Below, piece after piece: positions 34,829 to 45,365 of a DNA stretch of 64,000 nucleotides. The position numbers and the translations under genes are program-made. Source of the stretch: Tremella fuciformis (taxonomy: Eukaryota > Basidiomycota > Tremellomycetes > Tremellales > Tremellaceae); assembly GCA_032768795.1 (NCBI GenBank), contig CP136490.1:5332001-5396000 (forward strand), given 5' to 3'. The notes under the pieces are model-generated. The model made no database searches and was not told the origin of the DNA. It was given only the letters and a program-made list of their open reading frames with translations. The first letter of the stretch is position 1. Every line of letters starts with the position of its first letter.

Positions 34829-37088
34829 CAAGCTTTTGCTCATTTGCCAGATGTTGGAAGAACCGCTCAACTTCCTGCATTCCGTGATTTGGAGGTGGTG
34901 GCGGCACATGCAGACTATCATCCTGCAAAAGAACAGACTGATCGGACTGGATTTGAGGCTGTGAACGTTTGAGTTCTAATTCCGGAATTTCAATTTGCTC
35001 AGAATTGTTAAATTCTGTGTTTGCAAAAATAACATCCCGGCTGATTGTGATGCTGCCGGTCGATTTTGAATATATCCGGTAATTGTTGGTGGCTTCTTGA
35101 TACCCCACAAGGATCCCCTCTTGATACCTTGGTGCAAGCTTATTTTTCTCTGTATGATTTCGGAAAAATGCCTTGCAGCCAAAGGGTTGAAGATGATCAA
35201 GCTGGGATTTTCGATTTTGCCACTTGTCTTCAGGTATTTCCTGCTGTGGACCACAGGGTGTGCGATTTCGAGTGTAGGCTATATAATTTGCCGCTTCAGC
35301 CCATAGATTTTGAGGCAATCCGGAATGAACAAGGACTGTTCTCACTCCATTGAGGATTGTGAGGTGCAATCTTTCAACTCGCCCATTTTGAGTGTGCGCA
35401 TCTGGTGGGACCTGAATATGCTGAATTCCGTGATTCCTCATGAATTGTTTCCACTGATTTGAAGAGAATTCACCACCATTGTCGGATCTGATTGTTTTGA
35501 CCCTCGTAGACAATTGCCTTTCAACTAAAGCGATATATTGCTGAATCGCTTCAAATGCGCCAGACTTCTCCTTCAAGAAGTAAAGATGGGCTTTTCTGGT
35601 GAAATCGTCATAACAGGTGAGGAAATATCGCGCTCCATTGATGGAGGCCACTCTGGCTGGACCCCATAAGTCAATGTGGACAATCTCAAGCGGTGTGGAT
35701 GCTCTGATATCGCTTGGCAATGATGGGAGGCGGCCGGTTTTGCCTAAAATGCAGCTCTGGCACTGAAATGACTTTGCATCAGAAGCTGAAATTTCGATAT
35801 CGCCCATTCTTCCACTTCTGACCACCCTGAGCACACCGGATATATTCAAATGACCAAGTCGCTCATGGATGTCTTGTAAATCAGCAGTGGAAGCGATATT
35901 GGCTGATGCGCTTGCCTCCTGATATACATATAGACCGGATCGCTTTGGGGCTGTGAGAAATGAATTTCCGGTACTGTCTTGGCACAAAATCGCATTTCCG
36001 GCCGCAAATTTCCATCCTAGGCCTTGTGGAGTTGCAGAGACCGAGATCAGGTTCCGATCCAGCCCGGGAATATATAGACACCCTGGAAAAGGAATTCCGG
36101 CAAGGTGGAGAGTGCCAATCATGTTGCAGGGCAAGTGTGCTGAATTGCCAAACCGGACTTGCATTTTCTGAGTCGGTTTGAGATCCGACAGCATTTGAGC
36201 ATCATTACACATGTGGTGTGTCGCACCAGAATCGATAATAAATTCATACCGGTCGCATTTCGCATGGTAGGCTGATGCGGTTGCTGTGGCATGGAAAGCG
36301 GATGCTGGGCCAATGTCGGTATCAATAGGAACATGGACTGATGCGATTTCGGCCTTGGGCGGAATTCTTTGTGCCTTCTGCTGGTTCTTGCATTCGGAAT
36401 TGTTGTGTCCATGGCATTTGTGGTAATCGCAAAATTTCGACATGTCTCTGGGGCGATTCGGTTTGAATGGAGCCGGTCTCCTTGCTGCAGCAAGAGCTGA
36501 TGCTGAATCCGAATTTTTCCGCCTCTCATATTCAGCCTGGACTGCCGATTTCACCTCTGCAGAGCTGAGAGGCTGTCGCATCCAGAGATTCTGCTTTGTG
36601 GTCGCATATGACTCTGGCAGGGCCAGTGTCATGCAGAATGCAAGGATTTTATCGGAAATAATTTCGCCAGAGCTGTTGAGCTGAGTGTGGGCGCTCTGCT
36701 GGGCTGCTAGAATCGGCATTGGATCTTCTCCATCGATAATTGAGGCCCTGGCAAGAGATTGGAATAGAGCGGCCTGCCTGGCACCGGTTGAGGCTGAATG
36801 CTGCCGCTTCAATTCCTCCCAGAGCGATTTTGGTGAGGGCGATGTCCAATCTTTCACAGAGGCCGGTAAAGCAGCTTGGACCGTCTCAGAGAGGCTCTGA
36901 AATATAATCGAAAAGGCCTTATCGAATTTGAGCTGCTCTGCAGCTGAAATTGGCGAAACAGGTTCGATTCTGATACAGGCAAGCAAGCCCTTGCCCATAA
37001 GAGTGGTGGCGATATGCGATTCCCATTGAGGATAATTATCGCTGCCTTTCAAAGTAACAACTTTGATTTTGATTTCGCTCTCCTCCAT
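34829..37088 (-). CDS. Copia A gag-pol, 5' part (Gag, PR, integrase)
   Basis: Starts MEESEIKIK and runs to NEQKLVN, where E was inserted. The CDYHKCHGHNNSEC knuckle, protease DSG and integrase DDE are present. The first part (37088 down to about 36641) is the exact inverted copy of 39594-40041 in element C. Confidence 0.92.
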
Positions 37089-38138
37089 TCTGCCAATAAT
37101 TATATCTCGAGAACGGCCGCACCGATTGGGTTGCCGTTGAGAGGGGTAAGGTGGACCGGTAGGAGGTATATTGTGTGGGAAGGAGAAATTTTAAATATGC
37201 GAGTGTCAGCTGCAATCGCAAAAGTTTGAATGAGACTCTCAAAGAGACTCAGCTGAAAGCGAGAGCAGCTTGAATTGCCAGAGGCTCAGAGGCTGCCCAC
37301 CAGGTTTCACTGGATTCTGCGGCCACCGGAACGGTGTACGACCTCCTGGGTGCTCCAGCAACGCTAGGGATCGGCCTAGAATTGATTTCTGCAGAGCCAA
37401 GTCCGGATTTGCTTGAACTCCCTCGGTGTAACCTAGACCGGCCAGGACGTTTGCCTTCACCTGCCAAGCCCAGCAGGCCGCGATTTTGCCCAGCGATAGG
37501 GCAGAAGCGATGTTGTTGAGAAATCGGAAATCCGATTTCAGGAATGATGGAATTACTCAAGAACGAGTCGGTCGATTGTGCTCTGCCGGTGCTGGAATAT
37601 AGCCTGTAGTAGCCTTTATGTTGTGTAGGAACGGCAGGCGGATCGGTGGAGTAATGGGCGAGGGATCGATTTCCTGGTGTTGGAAGACTCAACACCAAAT
37701 TTGCAGTTTGCCAAAAATGATAAATCGATATCTCGGGAACGATACTAGCTGCCGGGCTGTGCTTTACCGTGACGATGGATGCAACAACAGACGGTGCCGT
37801 GTAAAACGAAGAGATCGATCGGGTGGCTAGATCGCGAGAAATCGTTGAAGTTGTGAACGTCCGTTATTTCGGCCTTCTGTGAGTGCTGGACTCTTCAGGG
37901 GCCGTAAGACGTGTGCTTGCACTGTAGATAGAGTGCTGTGTCGTTCTGGCGTTTGTAGGTGAAGCGACAGAGATGGTAGATAGGTTGCCAGAAGCCGGAA
38001 GCCGTGTAATTGGCGAAGGCAATTGCGGGTGAACCGCTGAGGCTACCAAAGATCCGAGGATACCTCGTGAAAGAGCACGTCGAGCTCTATTGGGTCACTT
38101 GTCGGCAGGCGAATTGGATGCGATTCAGGCTCATAACC

Positions 38139-38290
38139 TGTCGGATGATATGAAGTGCATAGAGACATCTGCACTGCTCAGAGAGCAGGAAAAGCGATGC
38201 TACAAGTCTGAAACATCTCAGGGGAAGGAGTAGAAGCGATGTGGCAGTGTGGCAGTGTGGCACAGATCAGTATTGCTCACAATTCCGACA
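38139..38290 (-). repeat. Copia LTR, 5' end of A
   Basis: 152 bp. By eye identical (reverse complement) to 43645-43796 and 44817-44968, and not to A's own 3' LTR. Confidence 0.94.
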
Positions 38291-38390
38291 GATTTCACCC
38301 AGCGATAGGGCAGCAGTGATAATGTTGTCAAATCGGAAAATCCGATTGCAGTAATGATGCAATAACTCAAGACTGGGTCGACGGGTATCG
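38291..38390 (-). other. Reversed 100-bp piece of B leader between A and C
   Basis: Read on the minus strand it continues B's leader from 11246 (CGATA overlap) up to 44969 (AAATC overlap), so it is inverted relative to the flanking leader. Its two ends are the TSD copies belonging to the far ends of A and C. Confidence 0.85.
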
Positions 38391-38543
38391 TGTCAGAATT
38401 GTGAGCAATACTGATCTGTGCCACACTGCCACACTGCCACATCGCTTTATACCTTTCCTATTACATAAGGAAACTCTTGTAGCTTCGCTTTTCCTGCTCT
38501 GTGAGCAGGGAACTGTCTCTATGCACTTCTTATTCATCCGACA
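38391..38543 (+). repeat. Copia LTR, 5' end of C
   Basis: 153 bp. Identical by eye to the reverse complement of 11247-11399. Confidence 0.94.
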
Positions 38544-38562
38544 GGTTATGAGCCTGAATCGC
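38544..38562 (+). promoter_or_regulatory. Copia primer-binding site, half-tRNA type
   Basis: GGTTATGAGCCTGAATCGC directly abuts the 5' LTR. The same 19-mer is at 10524-10542 and 20602-20620 on plus, and at 20093-20111, 28504-28522, 34651-34669 and 38120-38138 on minus. Its complement contains TCAGGCTCATAACC, which looks like the 5' strand and loop of a Met-tRNA anticodon arm (CAU anticodon). This is the situation described for Drosophila copia, where a 5' half-tRNA-iMet is the primer. A CCA-end match is absent. Confidence 0.7.
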
Positions 38563-39593
38563 ATCCGATTCGCCTGCGGACAAGTGACATAATAGAGCTC
38601 GACGTGCTCTTTCACGAGGTATCCTCGGATCTCCGGTAGCTTCGGCGGTTCACCCGCAATTGCCTTCGCCAATTACACGGCTTCCGGCTTCTGGCAACCT
38701 ATCTACCATCTCTGTCGCTTCACCTACAAACGCCAGAACGACACAGCACTCTATCTACAGTGCAAGCACACGTCTTACGGCCCCTGAAGAGTCCAGCACT
38801 CACAGAAGGCCGAAATAACGGACGTTCACAACTTCAACGATTTCTCGCGATCTAGCCACCCGATCGATCTCTTCGTTTTACACGGCACCGTCTGTTGTTG
38901 CATCCATCGTCACGGTAAAGCACAGCCCGGCAGCTAGTATCGTTCCCGAGATATCGATTTATCATTTTTGGCAAACTGCAAATTTGGTGTTGAGTCTTCC
39001 AACACCAGGAAATCGATCCCTCGCCCATTACTCCACCGATCCGCCTGCCGTTCCTACACAACATAAAGGCTACTACAGGCTATATTCCAGCACCGGCAGA
39101 GCACAATCGACCGACTCGTTCTTGAGTAATTCCATCATTCCTGAAATCGGATTTCCGATTTCTCAACAACATCGCTTCTGCCCTATCGCTGGGCAAAATC
39201 GCGGCCTGCTGGGCTTGGCAGGTGAAGGCAAACGTCCTGGCCGGTCTAGGTTACACCGAGGGAGTTCAAGCAAATCCGGACTTGGCTCTGCAGAAATCAA
39301 TTCTAGGCCGATCCCTAGCGTTGCTGGAGCACCCAGGAGGTCGTACACCGTTCCGGTGGCCGCAGAATCCAGTGAAACCTGGTGGGCAGCCTCTGAGCCT
39401 CTGGCAATTCAAGCTGCTCTCGCTTTCAGCTGAGTCTCTTTGAGAGTCTCATTCAAACTTTTGCGATTGCAGCTGACACTCGCATATTTAAAATTTCTCC
39501 TTCCCACACAATATACCTCCTACCGGTCCACCTTACCCCTCTCAACGGCAACCCAATCGGTGCGGCCGTTCTCGAGATATAATTATTGGCAGA

Positions 39594-42500
39594 ATGGAGG
39601 AGAGCGAAATCAAAATCAAAGTTGTTACTTTGAAAGGCAGCGATAATTATCCTCAATGGGAATCGCATATCGCCACCACTCTTATGGGCAAGGGCTTGCT
39701 TGCCTGTATCAGAATCGAACCTGTTTCGCCAATTTCAGCTGCAGAGCAGCTCAAATTCGATAAGGCCTTTTCGATTATATTTCAGAGCCTCTCTGAGACG
39801 GTCCAAGCTGCTTTACCGGCCTCTGTGAAAGATTGGACATCGCCCTCACCAAAATCGCTCTGGGAGGAATTGAAGCGGCAGCATTCAGCCTCAACCGGTG
39901 CCAGGCAGGCCGCTCTATTCCAATCTCTTGCCAGGGCCTCAATTATCGATGGAGAAGATCCAATGCCGATTCTAGCAGCCCAGCAGAGCGCCCACACTCA
40001 GCTCAACAGCTCTGGCGAAATTATTTCCGATAAAATCCTTGCTTTCTGCATGACTCTTGCTCTCCCTGAGTCATATGCGACCACAAAGCAGAATTTATGG
40101 ATGCGACAGCCTCTCAGCTCTGCAGAGGTCAAATCGGCAGTGCAGGCTGAATTTGAGAGGCGGAAAAATTCCGATTCAGCTTCAGCTTTAGCTGCAGCAA
40201 GGAGACCGGCTCCATTCAAGCCAAATCGCCCCAGAGACATGTCGAAATTTTGCGAATACCACAAATGCCATGGGCACAACAATGCAGAATGCAGAAACCA
40301 GCAGAATCGAAATCAGAATTCACAAAAGATTTTGCCCAAAGCCGAAATCGCATCACTCAGTGTTCCCATCGATACCGACATCGGACCGGCATCTGCTTTC
40401 AATGCTGTAGCGACCGCATTGGCCTACCATGCAAAATGCGACCGCTATGAATTCATTATCGATTCTGGTGCAACACATCACATGTGTAATGATGCTCAAA
40501 TGCTCTCGGATTTGAAACCGGCTCAGAAAATGCAAGTCCGGTTTGGCAACTCAGCACATCTGCCTTGCAACATGACTGGCACTCTTCACCTTGCCGGAAT
40601 TGCTTTTCCAGGTTGTCTATATATTCCTGGGCTGGATCGGAACCTCATCTCGGTCTCTGCAACTCCACAAGGCCTGGGATGGAAATTTGCTGCCGGAAAT
40701 GCCCAACTCTGCAGAATGGACACCGGAAATCATCTCCTCACAGCCCCAAAGCGATCCGGGTTGTATGTATATCAGGAGGCAAGCGCATCAGCCAATATCG
40801 CTTCTACAGCTGATATCCAAGACATCCATGAGCGACTTGGCCATTTGAATATATCTGCAGTCATGAGAGTCATCAGGAGTGGAAGAATGGGCGATATCGA
40901 AATTTCAGCTTCAGATGCAAAGTCATTCCAGTGCCAGAGCTGCATTTTAGGCAAGACCGGCCGACTTCCATCATTACCAAGCGATATTAGAGCATCTACA
41001 CCGCTTGAGATTGTCCACATTGATTTATGGGGCCCTGCCAGAGTGTCATCAATTAATGGAGCTCGATATTTCCTCACTTGTTATGATGATTTCACAAGGA
41101 AATCGCATTTGTACTTCCTCAAGCAGAAATCTGGAGCATTTGAAGCGATTCAGCAATATATCGCTTTAGTTGAAAGGCAATTGTCTACAAAGGTCAAAAC
41201 AATCAGATCCGACAATGGTGGTGAATTCTCCTCAAATGAGTGGAAACAATTCATGAGGAATCACGGAATTCAGCATATTCAGGTCCCACCAGATGCGCAC
41301 ACTCAGAATGGACGAGTTGAAAGATTGCACCTCACAATCCTCAATGGTGTCAGAACTGTGCTTGTCCATTCCGGATTACCTCAGAATCTTTGGGCTGAAG
41401 CGGCAAATTATATAGCCTACACTCGAAATCGCACACCCTGTGGTCCACAGCAGGAAATACCTGAAGACAAGTGGCAAAATCGAAAATCCCAGCTTGATCA
41501 TCTTCAACCATTTGGCTGCAAGGCATTTTTCCGAATTCATACAGAGAAAAACAAGCTTGCACCAAGGTATCAAGAGGGGATCCTTGTGGGGTATCAAGAG
41601 GCCACCAACAATTACCGGATATATTCAAAATCAACCGGCAGCATCACCATCAGCAGGGATGTCATATTTGCCAACACAGAATTTAACAATTCTGAGCAAA
41701 TTGAAATTCCGGAATTGGAACTTAAGGGTTCACAGCCTGAAATTGAGTCCGACAAATCTGTCCTTCTGCAGGAAGATAGTCTGCAGGAGCCTCTAGCGCC
41801 ACCAAAACAGGGAATGCAGGAGGTAGAGCGGTTCTTTCAAAATTTGGCACATGAGCAGCAAAACATAAAACAAGATCCAAAAGTGATTGAAAGAGATCAT
41901 CATCGCCAAATTGCTGCAGAACGACGCGCTTCTGCTGCTCCACCGATACTGCAGCAAGGGGGGCATAATGGCGATAATCCCAGCGATATCTCAAGCGACT
42001 CAGACTCATCAGATGAGCTGAATTTGCGAGATGATGAGGAGTTTGAAGGTGCAAATGTTGCCTATGCTTTACTTGCAACAAATATACCCCAAACATACTT
42101 GCAAGCGCGAGACTCTGGCGAGTGGGAGCACTGGAGAGCCAGCATGGACTCAGAGCTTGCCAAAATGGACAAATATCGAGTTTGGGAAGTTGTCAATCGC
42201 TCAAATCAAAGAGTCCTCAAAGGCAAATGGGTCTACACCAGAAAAATTGATGGTGAAACCGGCCAGCCTTCAACATATAAGGCCAGATTTGTTGCCAAGG
42301 GCTATTCTCAAATTGAAGGACTCGATTTCAATGAGTTATTTGCCTCTGTTGCGCACAAAGACACCATCAGAGTCTTCCTGGCATTGGTCAACCACTTCAA
42401 CATGGAGTGTGACCAAGTAGACATCATTGCAGCCTTCCTGAATGGCGATTTGGAGGAGGAAATATATATGGAACCACCAGAGGGTTCCAATGTACCTGCA

Positions 42501-43637
42501 GGCAAAATTTTGCGACTCAGAAAATCGCTTTATGGTCTCAAGCAGTCTCCTAGATGCTTCAACAAAGCTCTAGATCATTGGCTTCGGTCTCAAGGCCTCA
42601 AACCAACCTCTGCAGACCCTTGTCTGTACTACAAATTCGAAAATGGCAATTTCCTCATGCTCTCTGTTCATGTGGATGATCAATTGATTGCTTGCAACAA
42701 CAGAAAGTATTTGGACGCTTTCAAAATCGCCCTCAACTCAGAATTTGAGTGCAAGGACTCAGGACCAGTCTCCTACTTCTTGGGATTCAATATTCATCGA
42801 GATCGGACTCAAAACAAGCTGTTCATGAGTCAAGAACATTATTTGGAGTCAATTTTGGACCGGTTTGGTATGAGTGATTGCAACCCAGCCAGAACTCCTC
42901 TGCCTACCAATTTTCGCCCCATTCCAGCCACAGACACCGAATTTGAGGAGGCAAAACATTACCCATATGCTCAAGCAGTGGGAGCCATTCTTTATGCCTC
43001 AACAATTACAAGACCGGATCTCGCTTTTCCAGCTTCTCTGCTGTCAAGATATATATCCAAATACAACACAGAGCACTGGAAAGCGGCCAAACATTTACTC
43101 CGGTACATCAGAGGCACCACAGACCTTTGTTTGACCTTCAACAAAGAAAACTCCAACAGGATTGCTCTGGGCTATGCAGATGCAGACTGGGGAGGTGATC
43201 TAGACACAAGGAGATCGACTACAGGCTACATCTTCAAGGTCTATGGTGGGATTGTGGCCTGGAAAAGTCGACGTCAAAATACAGTGGCGCTTTCCACCAC
43301 AGAAGCAGAGCTTATGGCCTCTTCTGAAGCGACCAGACAGGCCATCTGGCTTAGGCAACTTCTCAGTGACCTTCAGCTTGGTCTAGAGGAGCCTCTGCCA
43401 ATCCTAAACGACAACAATGGAGCAATTGCCTTGTCAAAGAACCCAGTCAATCATGACAAGTCAAAGCACATTGACATGAGACACAAGTTTGTTAGGGAGA
43501 AGGTGGAGGACAACACAGTGACTCTATCACATGTCCCATCAGCTGAGAACATGGCGGATCTCCTCACCAAGTCGCTCCCAGCAGAGGTATTCAACAGGCT
43601 GAGGGAGTTACTTGGAGTTCAGCAAAGATCAGATTGA
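39594..43637 (+). CDS. Copia C gag-pol polyprotein (1347 aa, intact)
   Basis: Uninterrupted frame with the family architecture: Gag, knuckle CEYHKCHGHNNAEC, protease FIIDSGATHHM, integrase DDE, acidic linker PSDISSDSDSSDELNL, RT HVDD, RNase H, end LGVQQRSD. Although C is a recombinant element the frame is intact. Its last 1 kb is repeated in unit D. Confidence 0.96.
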   Translation: MEESEIKIKVVTLKGSDNYPQWESHIATTLMGKGLLACIRIEPVSPISAAEQLKFDKAFSIIFQSLSETVQAALPASVKDWTSPSPKSLWEELKRQHSASTGARQAALFQSLARASIIDGEDPMPILAAQQSAHTQLNSSGEIISDKILAFCMTLALPESYATTKQNLWMRQPLSSAEVKSAVQAEFERRKNSDSASALAAARRPAPFKPNRPRDMSKFCEYHKCHGHNNAECRNQQNRNQNSQKILPKAEIASLSVPIDTDIGPASAFNAVATALAYHAKCDRYEFIIDSGATHHMCNDAQMLSDLKPAQKMQVRFGNSAHLPCNMTGTLHLAGIAFPGCLYIPGLDRNLISVSATPQGLGWKFAAGNAQLCRMDTGNHLLTAPKRSGLYVYQEASASANIASTADIQDIHERLGHLNISAVMRVIRSGRMGDIEISASDAKSFQCQSCILGKTGRLPSLPSDIRASTPLEIVHIDLWGPARVSSINGARYFLTCYDDFTRKSHLYFLKQKSGAFEAIQQYIALVERQLSTKVKTIRSDNGGEFSSNEWKQFMRNHGIQHIQVPPDAHTQNGRVERLHLTILNGVRTVLVHSGLPQNLWAEAANYIAYTRNRTPCGPQQEIPEDKWQNRKSQLDHLQPFGCKAFFRIHTEKNKLAPRYQEGILVGYQEATNNYRIYSKSTGSITISRDVIFANTEFNNSEQIEIPELELKGSQPEIESDKSVLLQEDSLQEPLAPPKQGMQEVERFFQNLAHEQQNIKQDPKVIERDHHRQIAAERRASAAPPILQQGGHNGDNPSDISSDSDSSDELNLRDDEEFEGANVAYALLATNIPQTYLQARDSGEWEHWRASMDSELAKMDKYRVWEVVNRSNQRVLKGKWVYTRKIDGETGQPSTYKARFVAKGYSQIEGLDFNELFASVAHKDTIRVFLALVNHFNMECDQVDIIAAFLNGDLEEEIYMEPPEGSNVPAGKILRLRKSLYGLKQSPRCFNKALDHWLRSQGLKPTSADPCLYYKFENGNFLMLSVHVDDQLIACNNRKYLDAFKIALNSEFECKDSGPVSYFLGFNIHRDRTQNKLFMSQEHYLESILDRFGMSDCNPARTPLPTNFRPIPATDTEFEEAKHYPYAQAVGAILYASTITRPDLAFPASLLSRYISKYNTEHWKAAKHLLRYIRGTTDLCLTFNKENSNRIALGYADADWGGDLDTRRSTTGYIFKVYGGIVAWKSRRQNTVALSTTEAELMASSEATRQAIWLRQLLSDLQLGLEEPLPILNDNNGAIALSKNPVNHDKSKHIDMRHKFVREKVEDNTVTLSHVPSAENMADLLTKSLPAEVFNRLRELLGVQQRSD

Positions 43638-43644
43638 GTGGGAG

Positions 43645-43796
43645 TGTCGGAATTGTGAGCAATACTGATCTGTGCCACACTGCCACACTGCCACATCGCT
43701 TCTACTCCTTCCCCTGAGATGTTTCAGACTTGTAGCATCGCTTTTCCTGCTCTCTGAGCAGTGCAGATGTCTCTATGCACTTCATATCATCCGACA
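43645..43796 (+). repeat. Copia LTR, 3' end of C
   Basis: 152 bp; immediately followed by pol sequence (unit D). Confidence 0.95.
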
Positions 43797-44968
43797 TGTA
43801 CTACAAATTCGAAAATGGCAATTTCCTCATGCTCTCTGTTCATGTGGATGATCAATTGATTGCTTGCAACAACAGAAAGTATTTGGACGCTTTCAAAATC
43901 GCCCTCAACTCAGAATTTGAGTGCAAGGACTCAGGACCAGTCTCCTACTTCTTGGGATTCAATATTCATCGAGATCGGACTCAAAACAAGCTGTTCATGA
44001 GTCAAGAACATTATTTGGAGTCAATTTTGGACCGGTTTGGTATGAGTGATTGCAACCCAGCCAGAACTCCTCTGCCTACCAATTTTCGCCCCATTCCAGC
44101 CACAGACACCGAATTTGAGGAGGCAAAACATTACCCATATGCTCAAGCAGTGGGAGCCATTCTTTATGCCTCAACAATTACAAGACCGGATCTCGCTTTT
44201 CCAGCTTCTCTGCTGTCAAGATATATATCCAAATACAACACAGAGCACTGGAAAGCGGCCAAACATTTACTCCGGTACATCAGAGGCACCACAGACCTTT
44301 GTTTGACCTTCAACAAAGAAAACTCCAACAGGATTGCTCTGGGCTATGCAGATGCAGACTGGGGAGGTGATCTAGACACAAGGAGATCGACTACAGGCTA
44401 CATCTTCAAGGTCTATGGTGGGATTGTGGCCTGGAAAAGTCGACGTCAAAATACAGTGGCGCTTTCCACCACAGAAGCAGAGCTTATGGCCTCTTCTGAA
44501 GCGACCAGACAGGCCATCTGGCTTAGGCAACTTCTCAGTGACCTTCAGCTTGGTCTAGAGGAGCCTCTGCCAATCCTAAACGACAACAATGGAGCAATTG
44601 CCTTGTCAAAGAACCCAGTCAATCATGACAAGTCAAAGCACATTGACATGAGACACAAGTTTGTTAGGGAGAAGGTGGAGGACAACACAGTGACTCTATC
44701 ACATGTCCCATCAGCTGAGAACATGGCGGATCTCCTCACCAAGTCGCTCCCAGCAGAGGTATTCAACAGGCTGAGGGAGTTACTTGGAGTTCAGCAAAGA
44801 TCAGATTGAGTGGGAGTGTCGGAATTGTGAGCAATACTGATCTGTGCCACACTGCCACACTGCCACATCGCTTCTACTCCTTCCCCTGAGATGTTTCAGA
44901 CTTGTAGCATCGCTTTTCCTGCTCTCTGAGCAGTGCAGATGTCTCTATGCACTTCATATCATCCGACA
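43797..44968 (+). repeat. Unit D, tandem duplicate of the C 3' end plus LTR (1172 bp)
   Basis: 43797-44968 repeats 42625-43796 base for base as far as I can compare. It encodes RT from YYKFENGNFLM through RNase H to LGVQQRSD, then an LTR at 44817-44968. It lacks everything upstream, so it is a non-coding 5'-truncated copy. The right flank AAATC is the TSD partner of GATTT at 38291. Confidence 0.93.
44817..44968 (+). repeat. Copia LTR, end of unit D
   Basis: 152 bp, identical by eye to 43645-43796. Right flank AAATC. Confidence 0.95.
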
Positions 44969-45365
44969 AAATCGCGGCCTGCTGGGTTTGGCAGGTGAAG
45001 GCAAATCCTGGCCGGTCTAGGTCACATCGAGGGAGTTTGAGCAAATCCGGACTTGGCTCTGCAGAAATCAACTTTGGGCCAATCCCCAAGCTTGGTGGAG
45101 CACCCAGGAGGTCGTACACCGTTCCGGTGGCCGCAGAATCCAGTGAAACCTGGTGGGCAGCCTCTGAGCCTCATAGGCAATTCAAGCTGCTCTCGCTTTC
45201 AGCTGAGTCTCTCTGAGAGTCTCATACAAACTTTTGCGATTGCAGCTGACACTCGCATATTTCAAATCTCTCCTTCGCACACAGTATATCCCCTACCTGC
45301 CACCACTACCACACTCGACAGCGTCGAATTTGACCGAGCCGATCCCGAGATATTCATTATATCAG

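Larger units (their letters stand above)
11247..38290 (-). mobile_element. Copia element A (minus), split by E
   Basis: 3' LTR 11247-11399, pol 11407-13163, insertion of E (TSD ATTGA), pol/gag 34829-37088, leader 37089-38138, 5' LTR 38139-38290. The two LTRs are different alleles (153 versus 152 bp with a different central block). The flanks CGATA (11242-11246) and GATTT (38291-38295) do not match. Each end instead matches the neighbouring element C, showing that A is a recombinant of two insertions. Confidence 0.88.
38391..43796 (+). mobile_element. Copia element C (plus), recombinant partner of A
   Basis: LTR 38391-38543, primer-binding site 38544-38562, leader to 39593, gag-pol 39594-43637, LTR 43645-43796. 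The two LTRs are different alleles. The 5' one equals A's 3' LTR and the 3' one equals A's 5' LTR. It is directly followed by unit D rather than a TSD. Confidence 0.93.

Noticed and set aside
11247..38390. A 27-kb inversion between the inverted LTRs at 11247 and 38391
   Set aside because: It would also repair the flanks, but would leave the LTR alleles of A and C mismatched and require a tandem A-C array. A short flip inside the A/C arms explains TSDs, LTR alleles and spacer together.
38984..39433. A 149-codon ORF in the copia leader, seen identically in A and C
   Set aside because: The same leader is open in two frames in several copies and is interrupted or shifted in others (E, G, B). I see no consistent frame conservation, so I do not call a gene.
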